From: Actinotalea sp. JY-7876
GTDB taxonomy: Bacteria > Actinomycetota > Actinomycetes > Actinomycetales > Cellulomonadaceae
DNA: 64,000 nucleotides
Assembly (NCBI RefSeq): GCF_014042015.1
Contig: NZ_CP059493.1
Location: 2,046,001-2,110,000, forward strand
Reading direction: 5' to 3'
Under the pieces are notes generated by a model. That model saw only the letters and a list, made by a program, of their open reading frames with translations, was not told the DNA's origin and made no database searches. The position numbers and the translations under genes were made by a program. Positions 32,394 to 41,025 of this stretch are shown one piece after another. How positions within the stretch are numbered: position 1 is the stretch's first letter; each line of letters starts with the position of its first letter.

Positions 32394-33358
32394 GAGGCGC
32401 GGCGCCGGGTGGTCTTCTTCGCGGGCTCCGCGTCGTCGGCCCTGGGCTTGGCCCGGCTCGCGCGCTTCGGCTTCTCGGCCGCCTCGTCGTCCTTCGGGGC
32501 CGCCTTGGCGCGGCTCGCCCGCTTCGGCGCGGGCTCGGCCGCGGGCTCGGCGGGCGCCGCCGAACCGGCACGCGCGCCGCGCGCCTTCTCGACGCTGCGC
32601 TGGAGCGCCGAGAGCAGGTCGACGACCTCGCCGCCCGAGCCCTCGTCGTCGTCCTTGCCGGCCGCCGCCTTGATCGTGGTACCCGAGGACACCTTGGCCT
32701 CGATGAGCGACTCGAGGGCCGCCTGGTAGCGGTCCTCGAACGCCGAGGGGTCGAAGTCGGCGGCGAGCGACTCGACCAGCGAGGACGCCATCTGCAGCTC
32801 CTGGGGACGCACCTGCACCTCGGCCTCGAGGATCGGGAAGTCCGCCGAGCGCACCTCGTCCGGCCACAGCAGGGTCTGCAGGCAGATGACGTCGTCGCGC
32901 ACGCGCAGCACCGCCATGGACTCGCGCTGGCGCAGCGCCACCTTGACCACGGCCATGCGGTCGGTGGTCTTGAGCGCCTCACGCAGCAGCGCATACGGCT
33001 TCGCGGCCGTCTTCTCGGGCTCGAGGTAGTACGTCTTGCCGAGCATGATCGGGTCGACCTGGTCCGAGGGCACGAACTCCTCGACGGCGATCTCCCGCTC
33101 CGTCGCCAGGGGCAGGTCGTCGAGGTCCTCGTCGGTCAGGACGACCATCCGCCCGTCGTCGGTCTCGTAGCCCTTGGCGATGTCGCCGTAGGGGACCTCC
33201 TCGCCGTCGACGCTGCAGACCTTCTTGTACCGGATCCGGCCGCCGTCCTCGCGGTGCACCTGGTGCAGGGGGACGCTGTGCTCACCGGTCGCGGCGTAGA
33301 GCTTGACCGGCACGTTGACCAGCCCGAAGGCCACCGCGCCCTTCCAGATCGCACGCAT
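32390..33358 (-). CDS. ku: Non-homologous end-joining protein Ku
   Basis: A 322-residue bacterial Ku that forms a ring on DNA ends and recruits the LigD-type ligase. It begins MRAIWKGAVAFGLVNVPVKL and contains RIRYKKVCSVDGEEVPYGDI, IMLGKTYYLEPEKTAAKPYA and the LVESLAADFDPSAFEDRYQA segment, all typical. The last 60 residues are a Lys/Arg/Ala/Glu-rich tail, as in extended actinobacterial Ku proteins that bind DNA through this tail. ATG 33358 follows GAGGAGGTGG. It is divergent from the ligase and coupled to the PHP gene. Confidence 0.96.
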   Translation of the reverse strand: MRAIWKGAVAFGLVNVPVKLYAATGEHSVPLHQVHREDGGRIRYKKVCSVDGEEVPYGDIAKGYETDDGRMVVLTDEDLDDLPLATEREIAVEEFVPSDQVDPIMLGKTYYLEPEKTAAKPYALLREALKTTDRMAVVKVALRQRESMAVLRVRDDVICLQTLLWPDEVRSADFPILEAEVQVRPQELQMASSLVESLAADFDPSAFEDRYQAALESLIEAKVSSGTTIKAAAGKDDDEGSGGEVVDLLSALQRSVEKARGARAGSAAPAEPAAEPAPKRASRAKAAPKDDEAAEKPKRASRAKPRADDAEPAKKTTRRRAS

Positions 33359-33467
33359 GCGCCCACCTCCTCGGCGCCGCGCCCGCCAGGTCGGGCTGCC
33401 TGCTCCCGGGGCGCTGTGCCGATCGAGGGCAGGCGCGATCCGGGTGCCGGTCGGCACCTTCTGTGGG

Positions 33468-33473
33468 CAGGAT
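33468..33473 (+). promoter_or_regulatory. -10 box of leaderless ligase promoter
   Basis: CAGGAT precedes GTG 33480 by 6 nt, the same hexamer and spacing as seen at glnA2. There is no Shine-Dalgarno sequence. Confidence 0.45.
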
Positions 33474-33479
33474 GGACCC

Positions 33480-34436
33480 GTGCAGCCCATGCTCGCCACC
33501 CGTGCGGCCGAAGAGGGCCGTCTGCCCGAGGGTCCGGAGTGGTCCTACGAGGTCAAGTGGGACGGCGTCCGGGTGCTCGCGCAGACCACGAGCGGCTCGC
33601 TGCGGCTGGTCGCGCGCTCCGGTCGCGACGTCACGGTGACCTACCCCGAGCTCGCCGGTCTGGCGGCCATGCCGGGCACGGTGCTCGACGGCGAGGTCGT
33701 CGTGATGTCGGGCGGGATCCCGTCGTTCGAGGCGCTCGCCGAGCGCATGAACGTGCGCGACGCCGCACGCGCGTCCCGCCTCGCGACCTCGGCACCCGCC
33801 ACGTACATCGTCTTCGACGTGCTGGTGCTCGACGGCGTGGACGTGAGCCGCCGGCCGTTCAGCGAGCGCCGCGAGCTGCTGGAGCGCCTCGAGCTGCCCG
33901 CGCACGTGCAGCTCTCCCCCGTCTACCCCGACGGCCCGACGCTGTGGCAGGTGACGCTCGAGCACGGCCTCGAGGGGGTCGTCGCGAAGCGGCGCACGTC
34001 GACCTACCAGCCGGGGCGCCGATCACCCGACTGGGTGAAGGCGGCGCACCGCGCCACGCGCACCGCCGCCGTGGTCGGCTGGCGCAGCGAGGGGTACGGG
34101 AGAGCGGGCGTCGCGGCGTCGAGCAACCGGCTCGGCGCGATCCTGCTCGGCGCCCCCGACGCGGACGGCAGGTGGCGCTACCTGGGCAAGGCGGGCAGCG
34201 GCCTCGCCGGGCGCCGCGGCGCGGACCTGCTGCGCGAGCTCACCGGCCGCGAGAGCACCGAGCCCGTGCTGGACGACGAGGTGCCCGACGTCGACGCGCG
34301 CGGCGTCACGTGGTGTCGGCCGGAGGTCGGCGTCGACGTCGTCTACCTCCAGCGGATGCGGGGCGGGCGCCTGCGTCACCCCGTGGTCCGCGCGTTGCGC
34401 ACGGATGGCGACGTCGACGCGTGGGAGGCTCCGTGA
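33480..34436 (+). CDS. ligD: ATP-dependent DNA ligase, LigD ligase-domain type
   Basis: A 318-residue stand-alone ligase equivalent to the LigD ligase domain, sealing breaks held by Ku. The nucleotidyl lysine is K26 in YEVKWDGVRV (motif I). Motif III is VLDGEVVV-like GTVLDGEVVVMS, TYIVFDVLVLDG follows, and EGVVAKRR is motif IV. The oligonucleotide-binding domain contains AAVVGWRSEGYG and YLGKAGSGLAG. It lies divergent from ku, with the polymerase gene 25 nt downstream. The 3'-phosphoesterase domain found in many LigD proteins is not present in this cluster. Confidence 0.93.
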   Translation: MQPMLATRAAEEGRLPEGPEWSYEVKWDGVRVLAQTTSGSLRLVARSGRDVTVTYPELAGLAAMPGTVLDGEVVVMSGGIPSFEALAERMNVRDAARASRLATSAPATYIVFDVLVLDGVDVSRRPFSERRELLERLELPAHVQLSPVYPDGPTLWQVTLEHGLEGVVAKRRTSTYQPGRRSPDWVKAAHRATRTAAVVGWRSEGYGRAGVAASSNRLGAILLGAPDADGRWRYLGKAGSGLAGRRGADLLRELTGRESTEPVLDDEVPDVDARGVTWCRPEVGVDVVYLQRMRGGRLRHPVVRALRTDGDVDAWEAP

Positions 34437-34461
34437 CCTGCCGCCGAGCGAGGGGATGACC

Positions 34462-35352
34462 GTGGCGAAGGACGACGCGCAGTGGGTCGAGGTCGAGGGG
34501 CGCCCGGTCAAGCTCACGCACCTGGACCGCGTGCTGTACCCCTCCACCGGCTTCACCAAGGCCGAGATGATCGGCTACTACACCGCCGTCGCGCCGGCGA
34601 TCCTGCGCCAGCTGGAGCACCGCCCCGTCACGCGGATCCGCTTCACGACGACGGTCCACGGCGAGAAGTTCTTCGAGAAGAACACGCCGCGCGGCGCCCC
34701 GGAGTGGCTGCGGCACCTCCAGCTGCCCGCGAGCCCGGGCACCGAGGACGAGGGCACGGTCCTCGACCTGCCGTTCCTGGACGACCTGCCGGGCCTGGTG
34801 TGGTCGGCCAACCAGGGCGCCGTCGAGCTGCACACGCCCCAGTGGACGGTCGGGCCGCGCGGCGGACTGCGCGGCGCGGACCGGCTGGTCATCGACCTCG
34901 ACCCCGGTCCCCCGGCCGGCCTCGACGAGTGCGCCCGCGTCGCGCACCTCGTCGCCGACCGCCTGGCGCAGGACGACCTCACGACGACGTTCCCGGTGAC
35001 CAGCGGCAGCAAGGGCATGCAGCTGTACGCGCCGCTGCCCAAGGTCCGGCCGGCCACCGAGGTGCGCGAGTACGCGCGCACGGTCGCGCACGAGCTCGCG
35101 GCGGCCCATCCCGACCTCCTGCTGGCGAACATGAAGCGGGCGCTGCGCCCGGGCAAGGTGCTCCTGGACTGGAGCCAGAACCACCCGGCCAAGACCACCG
35201 TGACGCCGTACTCCCTGCGCGCCAAGGACGAGCCCCGCGTCGCCGCGCCCCGCCGCTGGGACGAGGTCGAGCCGGGCATGGTCCAGCTGGGCCCCGACGA
35301 CGTCGTCCGCCGCCTCGAGGAGGAGGGCGACCTGCTCGCGGCAGGGACGTGA
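34462..35352 (+). CDS. ligD: LigD-type polymerase/primase
   Basis: A 296-residue polymerase of the archaeo-eukaryotic primase family that fills gaps at joined ends. It has LTHLDRVLYPSTGFTKAEMI, GEKFFEKNTP, and the catalytic acidic pair in RLVIDLDPGPP. VTSGSKGMQLYAPL and DWSQNHPAKTTVTPYSLRAK are typical of LigD polymerase domains. GTG 34462 is preferred because GAGGGG lies 6 nt upstream; ATG 34456 touches that ribosome site and would add two residues. Polymerase and ligase are separate genes here, unlike the fused mycobacterial LigD. Confidence 0.93.
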   Translation: MAKDDAQWVEVEGRPVKLTHLDRVLYPSTGFTKAEMIGYYTAVAPAILRQLEHRPVTRIRFTTTVHGEKFFEKNTPRGAPEWLRHLQLPASPGTEDEGTVLDLPFLDDLPGLVWSANQGAVELHTPQWTVGPRGGLRGADRLVIDLDPGPPAGLDECARVAHLVADRLAQDDLTTTFPVTSGSKGMQLYAPLPKVRPATEVREYARTVAHELAAAHPDLLLANMKRALRPGKVLLDWSQNHPAKTTVTPYSLRAKDEPRVAAPRRWDEVEPGMVQLGPDDVVRRLEEEGDLLAAGT

Positions 35353-35428
35353 CGCCGTCAGGCGGAAGGCGCCGGCTGCGCCCCGCCCCCCGGCCCCCGC
35401 CGGGCCGGGCCGTGCGGGCCCGAGCGCG

Positions 35429-36865
35429 TCAGAACGGCGGCGGGTGGAGGTCGATGATGACGCCGTCGGGCGGCGGCGGTCGCGGCGGGTTCATCGGCGG
35501 TTCGTGCTCGGGCAGCCGGCGGTAGGTCTGGCCCGTGGGTGAGCGCCACACGGTGACGCCGTCCTCGCGCCGCGTCGGGCTCCAGCCGCCGTGGGTCTTG
35601 GCCCGATGGTGGTGGCGGCAGAGCGCCTGCAGGTTGCCGACGCGGGTCTGCTCGACGCCGGGCTCGTCGACGCTGGGCTCGTCGACGCCGGGCACCGGGT
35701 CGAACGGCGTGACGTGGTCGATGTCGCACCTCGCCGCCGGCATGCGGCACCCGGGGAACCGGCAGGTGCGGTCCCGCAGGCCCACCGCGTCGCGCAGCGA
35801 CCGGGTCGGGGCGTAGGTACGCGTGCCGCGCGCCAGCGGCTCGCCGCTGCGCACCGCGACCAGGAGCGGCTCCCACGTCGCGCGGGACGCGATGCGGCGC
35901 GCCATGTCCGGCGGGATCGGGCCGTAGCCCTGCAGGTCCGCGGGTTCGTGGGACAGGCCGAGCAGGGTGGCGGCGGACGCCGTCACGGCCAGGTGCGGAC
36001 GCCTGCCCTGCCGCGTCGCCAGCGGCGTCCCGTCGGGGTGCGCCCCCGCGTCGAGCCAGCGCGTGGCGACGTCCACGAGGGCGTCGGCACGACGCTCGTC
36101 GAGCGACCGGGAGTCGTCGGGCGCGGCCTCCCCCGCGAGCGCGGTCAGCGTCGTGTGGACCGCCAGGGCGTCGTCGGCGGGGAGGTACGCGGCGAGCCAC
36201 GCCATGGAGTCGGCGACCGGCTGCAGCTCGACCCGGCGCTGCCCGCGCGCGTCCGCGTGCCGCGCCGCGGCGCCGTCGGGATCGCGCAGCAGCTCCATCC
36301 GTCGCAGCCGGGACCGGAGCTGGGGCGCGGTGCACGTGCGGGCGCCCGGAAGCACTGAGAGGGCGACGTCCTGCGCCGCGGCGTCCGGCAGCCGCCGCAG
36401 CTCGTCCGTCAGGACGGTCGCGCGACGCACGTCGATCTCGCCGCGAGCGAGCGCGTCACCCACGGCGGGCACCCGCTCCGCAGCGAGCGCGAGGGCAACC
36501 TTGTTCTCAGCCACGGCCCCGGTCGTCGAGAGGCACGCAGCAACCTGATCGGCCACGAAGGCCCCACCCAACGCCCGCGGCCGCGAGGCGAGCTGCGCGA
36601 TCGCGCGCGCCTGGCCGGCGGCGACCCAGGACGCCAGCCGCTCCCACGCGGCCACCGCCTCGATCAGCGCGGCGTCGTCCATGTCCGCCGGCTCCAGGCC
36701 GCCCAGCCGAGCGGCAAGCTCCGGGCCGGGGACCGCCTCCTCGAGCTCCGCCGCGAGCCGGTGCCGCATGGACCACAGCCACGCCTCGGCCCAGGTGCCG
36801 GCACCCCCGCCACCGTCTTCGGGCACCGGACCGGCGCCGACCGGGTCGCTCAGCGAAGTGGACAT
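35429..36865 (-). CDS. DUF222 / HNH endonuclease domain protein
   Basis: A 478-residue protein of the actinobacterial DUF222 (13E12 repeat) family. The N-terminal part has GLEPADMDDAALIEAVAAWE and ASWVAAGQARAIAQL. The central part includes LALAAERVPAVGDALARGEI followed by DVRRATVLTDEL. The C-terminal HNH nuclease motif is CDIDHVTPF, then NLQALCRHHHRAKTHGGW. A short repeated segment, VDEP(S/G)V, is inserted within the HNH domain. These genes are multicopy in many actinobacteria and some accompany mobile introns or elements; no such element is visible here. The ATG has TAGGGT 6 nt upstream. Confidence 0.88.
   Translation of the reverse strand: MSTSLSDPVGAGPVPEDGGGGAGTWAEAWLWSMRHRLAAELEEAVPGPELAARLGGLEPADMDDAALIEAVAAWERLASWVAAGQARAIAQLASRPRALGGAFVADQVAACLSTTGAVAENKVALALAAERVPAVGDALARGEIDVRRATVLTDELRRLPDAAAQDVALSVLPGARTCTAPQLRSRLRRMELLRDPDGAAARHADARGQRRVELQPVADSMAWLAAYLPADDALAVHTTLTALAGEAAPDDSRSLDERRADALVDVATRWLDAGAHPDGTPLATRQGRRPHLAVTASAATLLGLSHEPADLQGYGPIPPDMARRIASRATWEPLLVAVRSGEPLARGTRTYAPTRSLRDAVGLRDRTCRFPGCRMPAARCDIDHVTPFDPVPGVDEPSVDEPGVEQTRVGNLQALCRHHHRAKTHGGWSPTRREDGVTVWRSPTGQTYRRLPEHEPPMNPPRPPPPDGVIIDLHPPPF
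35647..35697. repeat. Short direct repeats within the HNH gene
   Basis: The unit GGGCTCGTCGACGC(C/T) recurs in tandem three times and encodes the VDEPG/VDEPS insert in the HNH domain. It looks like slippage-prone coding DNA. Confidence 0.65.
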
Positions 36866-36871
36866 ACCGGC

Positions 36872-36877
36872 ACCCTA
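36872..36877 (-). promoter_or_regulatory. -10 box of leaderless HNH gene promoter
   Basis: TAGGGT on the minus strand precedes ATG 36865 by 6 nt. Confidence 0.5.
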
Positions 36878-36933
36878 CGGACAGGGTCTGACACGACCCG
36901 GCCGTGCACGCTGACCAGGAACGACGTCTCGGA

Positions 36934-37206
36934 TCAGCCGGTGAGGAGGGCGTCTAGCACGAGGGACAGCAGGCTGACCCCACTGGCCGCCAGCGCGATC
37001 GCCAACGCCATGAGCGCGAACCAGATCACGCTGAGGGTGAGCCCGGCGACCGTGAAGGCGTGGCCGCCGCGCTCACCGCTGCGCGTCTCGCTCCAGGCGA
37101 TGATGCAGAGGATGAGACCGACAGGCACCAGACCAGTCGCCGCGAAGACGAAGCCCGCCGTGGCGTAGCCGGAGCACGGGACGACGCGCGGAGCGTAGTA
37201 GGTCAC
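36934..37206 (-). CDS. Small DUF4190-like membrane protein
   Basis: A 90-residue protein with two long hydrophobic segments, GYATAGFVFAATGLVPVGLI (continuing LCIIAW) and AFTVAGLTLSVIWFALMALA. They are joined by a short charged loop SETRSGERGGH. This layout matches DUF4190 proteins, where the loop ends in GR/HxxAxxGLxL. Function is unknown. The GTG at 37206 follows GAGGAGAG. It is preceded by a gap of about 220 bp to the divergent CoA-binding gene. Confidence 0.75.
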   Translation of the reverse strand: MTYYAPRVVPCSGYATAGFVFAATGLVPVGLILCIIAWSETRSGERGGHAFTVAGLTLSVIWFALMALAIALAASGVSLLSLVLDALLTG

Positions 37207-37429
37207 GGTCTCTCCTCGGTGCGACGGGTTGGGCCGTGGCGCGCCCACCGAGTCCTCGACCGGCCGTCGTGAAACCTGACCAACCTGCCCCTCAGATGTG
37301 TCGAACCTCGCCGACGTCGAGCCAGAAGACGTCGTACCGAGCGCCGACGCACCGTGTCGCCCGAGGCACCCTGCTGCCCGACGCTCCGGCGGCCCTGCAC
37401 CGCGACCCGCGCTGTGCTTGGCTGGCCAC

Positions 37430-37837
37430 ATGAACGATCCCGCGGTGATCGACCGGCTCCTGACCACGCCCGGCCGGTGGGCCGTCGTCGGGCTGTCGAC
37501 CAACCGGTCCCGCGCCGCGTACGGCGTCTCGGCCTACGTGCAGGGCCTCGGCCACGAGATCGTCCCCGTCCACCCGCGCGCCGAGACGGTGCACGGCGCC
37601 ACCGGGTACGCGAGCCTGACCGATGTGCCCGGCCCGGTCGACGTCGTCGACGTCTTCGTCAACTCCTCGCGCGCGGGTGCCGTCATCGACGAGGCGATAG
37701 CTGTCGGGGCCAGGGCCGTCTGGCTGCAGCTCGGCGTCACGGACCCGGCCGCCGAGGAGCGCGCCCGCGCGGCGGGGCTCGACGTCGTGGTCGACACCTG
37801 CCCCAAGATCGAGGGGCCCGCGCGCGGGTTGCGCTGA
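37430..37837 (+). CDS. CoA-binding domain protein (YccU-like)
   Basis: A 135-residue Rossmann-fold protein of the CoA-binding family. It has WAVVGLSTNRSRAAYGVSAY near residues 18-37, HEIVPVHPRAETVHGATGYA, and ARAVWLQLGVTDPAAEERAR. The conserved cysteine in VVDTCPKIE is present. Its cellular role is not known; homologues resemble the CoA-binding domain of succinyl-CoA synthetase. TTGGCT 6 nt before the ATG is a weak candidate -10. Confidence 0.88.
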   Translation: MNDPAVIDRLLTTPGRWAVVGLSTNRSRAAYGVSAYVQGLGHEIVPVHPRAETVHGATGYASLTDVPGPVDVVDVFVNSSRAGAVIDEAIAVGARAVWLQLGVTDPAAEERARAAGLDVVVDTCPKIEGPARGLR

Positions 37838-37962
37838 CGCGGGCGCCGGGCCGTCAGCCCGGGCGTCTGACGGTGTACGCGCCGACGCCCACGAGCGCGG
37901 CGAACAGGGCGAGCGTGAGCCGAACCCCATCCGGCGGACCCTATCCGCAGCGACCGGGTGTG

Positions 37963-40900
37963 TCAGCCGTAGAAGAGGCGCTCCATGACGGCCCGGGCGC
38001 GGCGGCCCGCGCGCAGGTACGTCTCCTCCAGCTCGGCGCCCGACGCCGGGCCGAAGCCCACCAGGCGCGCCAGCGCGGACAGGGCGCGCCGGTCGTGCGG
38101 GAGCACGTCGGCGCCCGCACCGCCGGCCCGCCCGCTCCACAGGACGAGGGCGTCCCGCAGGCGCGAGGACAGCAGCCACGCCTCGCGCAGGACGGCGGCG
38201 TCCGCGGCGTCGACCAGCCCGGCGCCGGTCGCCGCGTCGAGCGCCTCGAGCGTGCTCGGCGTCCGCAGGCCCTCGACCTCGAACCCGTGCTGCAGCTGGA
38301 GAAGCTGCGCGGTCCACTCGACGTCGCTCAGGCCACCGCGCCCGAGCTTGAGGTGCCGGCTCGGGTCGACGCCGCGCGGCAGCCGCTCGGCCTCCATGCG
38401 CGCCTTGAGCCGGCGCACCTCCCGCACCATGCCCGCGTCGGCGCCCCCGTCCGGGTAGCGCAGCGGGGCGATCAACGTCACGAACGCGTCCCCGAGCGCC
38501 GGGTCACCGGCCACCGGGCGCGCCCGCAGGAGCGCCTGGCTCTCCCACGGCGACGACCAGCGCTGGTAGTACTCGCGGTACGACGCGAGGGTCCGCACGA
38601 GCGGCCCGTTGCGCCCCTCGGGGCGCAGGTCCGCGTCCACCTCGAGCGCCGGCTCCGGGCCGACCTGGCCCAGCATCTGGCGCACGCGCTGCGCGACGGT
38701 CATGGCCTGGGCCTGCGCACGCGCGTCGTCGACGCCGGGCAGGGGGTCGTGCACGAACAGCACGTCCGCGTCCGAGGCGTACCCCAGCTCCCTGCCGCCC
38801 AGGCGGCCCATCGCGATGATGGCGCTGCGCGTCAGCGTCCCGTCGGGACCGTGCTGCACCTCGTACTCGGCGATGCGCAGGGCCCCCGCCAGGACGACGT
38901 CGGCGGCGGCGGTCAGCGAGGCCGAGGCCGAGACCACCGAGCTCGAGCCGAGGACCTCGGCCACCGCGGTGCGCGCCATCTCGCGCCGCCGCAGCGCCCG
39001 CAGCAGCGTCGCGGCCTCCGTGGCGTCGTCGCGCCGGGTGAGGACGGCGTCCGCCTCCGCCTCGAGGCGCAGGACGTCGCGGGGCGCCAGCTCGGCGTCG
39101 TCGTCGAGCCACGCGACCGACTCGGGCGAGCGTGCGAGCACGTCGGCCGCGTAGCGCGAGGTCGAGAGCAGGCGCGCGAGGCGCTGCGCGGCGACGCCCG
39201 AGTCGCGCAGCAGCTTGAGGTACCAGTGCGTGGTGCCGAGCTCGTCGGACAGGCGGCGGAACGCGAGCAGCCCCGCGTCGGGGTCGCTGCCCTCGGCGAA
39301 CCACCCCAGCAGGACCGGCAGCAGCTGCCGCTGGATGGACGCGCGCCGGCTCACGCCCTCGGTGAGCGCGGAGATGTGACGCAGCGCGCCGGCCGGGTCC
39401 CGGTAGCCGATCGCCGCCAGGCGCGCGCGGGCGGCGTCGGGGGCGAGCGTGACGTCCTCGCGGGACAGGCTGGCCGTCGCCGGGAGCAGCGGGCGGTAGA
39501 AGAGCTCCTCGTGCAGGTGCCGCACCTCGCGGCGTACCGTCCGCCACCGCTCGAGCACCTCGGCCGCTCCCCCGGCGCGCATGCCGATCGAGCGCGCGAG
39601 CGTGCGCAGCTCGCCCTCGTCCGTGGGCATCAGGTGCGTGCGCCGCAGGCGGTGCAGCTGGATGCGGTGCTCGAGCGCGCGCAGCAGGCGGTAGCACACG
39701 GCCAGCCGCGACGCGTGGTCGCGCCCCACGTAGCCGCCCGCCGCGAGCGCGGCCAGCGCGGTCAGCGTGCTGGGGCTGCGGATGGACTCGTCCGCGCGGC
39801 CGTGGACGAGCTGCAGCAGCTGGACGGTGAACTCGACGTCCCGCAGGCCGCCCACGCCCAGCTTCAGCTGACGGTCCGCCTCCGCCGCGGGCACGTGCTG
39901 CTCGACCCGGCGCCGCATCGCCTGGGAGTCCTCGACGAAGTTCTCGCGCTCGACGGCGGACCACACCATGGGGGCGATCGCCTCGGTGTAGCGGCGGCCC
40001 ACCTCACGGTCCCCCGCCACGACCCGGGCCTTGAGCAGGGCCTGGAACTCCCAGGTCTTGGCCCAGCGCTCGTAGTAGCTGACGTGGCTCGCGACCGTGC
40101 GCACGAGCGGGCCGTTCTTGCCCTCGGGCCGCAGGGCCGCGTCGACAGGCCACAGCGGCGGCTCGGTCGCCGTGCCGTCGCACGCCCGGGCGAGCGACGC
40201 GGCGAGCTTGGCGCCCGCCCGCATCGCCTCGTCCTCCGAGCGGCCCTCGACCGGCTCCGCGACGTAGATCACGTCCACGTCGCTGACGTAGTTGAGCTCG
40301 CGGCCGCCGCACTTGCCCATGCCGATCACGGCGAGCCGGACGGTCGCCGCCTCGTCGGGGTGCGCCGCGCGCGCGAGGGCCAGCGCGGCCTCGAGCGCGG
40401 CGGCGGCCAGGTCGGCGAGCGCCGCCGCGACGGCCGGCAGCAGCGAGAGCGGCTCGGGGCTCAGCAGGTCGGCGGCGGCGATGCGCAGGAGCCGCCGCCG
40501 GTAGGCACGCCGCAGCGCGTCGACACCCCCGGCGCCCGCCACCGTGGCGACGGGTCCGCCCTCGGGCACGCCGTCGTCCGCGCCGACGGCGGCGAGCAGC
40601 TCGGCCCGGACGTCGCGCACGTCGGCGCCGATCGGGGTCGGGTCCGCGAGCGCGGCGACGTCGTCGGGATGGCGGACCAGGTGGTCCGCGAGCGCGGACG
40701 AGGCCCCGAGGACGGCGAGCAGCGCGTCGCGGTGGGGCGACGGCTCCGCGAGCAGGTCACGCAGCCCGCAGCGGGACCCCTCGCCCGCGCCGCGGCACGC
40801 GCCCGAGACCCGCGTGAGCGCCAGCAGGGCCTCGTCCGGGGAGGCGACCGCCGCCAGCGCCTCGAGCAGCGGCGCGGCCTCGTCGACGGTGCCGACGACC

Positions 40901-41025
40901 GCGACGAGGTCGGGGTCGTCGAGCAACGAGCAGGCCCGCTCGGTGTCCGTGAAGCCGAGGCGGGTCAGACGCGCGCGCAGCGTGCGACGGCGACCACCGT
41001 CCGCGACCTCGGTCCCGGTCGTCAC
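37963..41025 (-). CDS. glnE: Bifunctional glutamine synthetase adenylyltransferase/deadenylylase
   Basis: A 1020-residue enzyme that adds AMP to, and removes it from, the regulatory tyrosine of GlnA according to nitrogen status. It has two nucleotidyltransferase domains. The N-terminal one (removing activity) has GMGKCGGRELNYVSDVDVIY near residue 235. The C-terminal one (adding activity) has AMGRLGGRELGYASDADVLF near residue 737. The central region holds LKLGVGGLRDVEFTVQLLQL and its partner LKLGRGGLSDVEWTAQLLQL. GTG 41025 overlaps the glnA2 stop (GTGA); the frame stays open upstream but only as a shadow of glnA2. Its substrate is GlnA at 5256-6680, Y402. Confidence 0.97.
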   Translation of the reverse strand: MTTGTEVADGGRRRTLRARLTRLGFTDTERACSLLDDPDLVAVVGTVDEAAPLLEALAAVASPDEALLALTRVSGACRGAGEGSRCGLRDLLAEPSPHRDALLAVLGASSALADHLVRHPDDVAALADPTPIGADVRDVRAELLAAVGADDGVPEGGPVATVAGAGGVDALRRAYRRRLLRIAAADLLSPEPLSLLPAVAAALADLAAAALEAALALARAAHPDEAATVRLAVIGMGKCGGRELNYVSDVDVIYVAEPVEGRSEDEAMRAGAKLAASLARACDGTATEPPLWPVDAALRPEGKNGPLVRTVASHVSYYERWAKTWEFQALLKARVVAGDREVGRRYTEAIAPMVWSAVERENFVEDSQAMRRRVEQHVPAAEADRQLKLGVGGLRDVEFTVQLLQLVHGRADESIRSPSTLTALAALAAGGYVGRDHASRLAVCYRLLRALEHRIQLHRLRRTHLMPTDEGELRTLARSIGMRAGGAAEVLERWRTVRREVRHLHEELFYRPLLPATASLSREDVTLAPDAARARLAAIGYRDPAGALRHISALTEGVSRRASIQRQLLPVLLGWFAEGSDPDAGLLAFRRLSDELGTTHWYLKLLRDSGVAAQRLARLLSTSRYAADVLARSPESVAWLDDDAELAPRDVLRLEAEADAVLTRRDDATEAATLLRALRRREMARTAVAEVLGSSSVVSASASLTAAADVVLAGALRIAEYEVQHGPDGTLTRSAIIAMGRLGGRELGYASDADVLFVHDPLPGVDDARAQAQAMTVAQRVRQMLGQVGPEPALEVDADLRPEGRNGPLVRTLASYREYYQRWSSPWESQALLRARPVAGDPALGDAFVTLIAPLRYPDGGADAGMVREVRRLKARMEAERLPRGVDPSRHLKLGRGGLSDVEWTAQLLQLQHGFEVEGLRTPSTLEALDAATGAGLVDAADAAVLREAWLLSSRLRDALVLWSGRAGGAGADVLPHDRRALSALARLVGFGPASGAELEETYLRAGRRARAVMERLFYG

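Noticed and set aside
35429-36865. The HNH/DUF222 gene as part of a mobile intron or element
   Set aside because: No reverse transcriptase, intron core or flanking repeats are present. DUF222-HNH genes are widespread single genes in actinobacteria.
37859-37935. A minus-strand hydrophobic peptide reading RLTLALFAALVGVGAYTVRR before a stop at 37857-37859
   Set aside because: It has no start codon before an upstream stop in the same frame. It may be the end of a lost gene, but it is too short to call.
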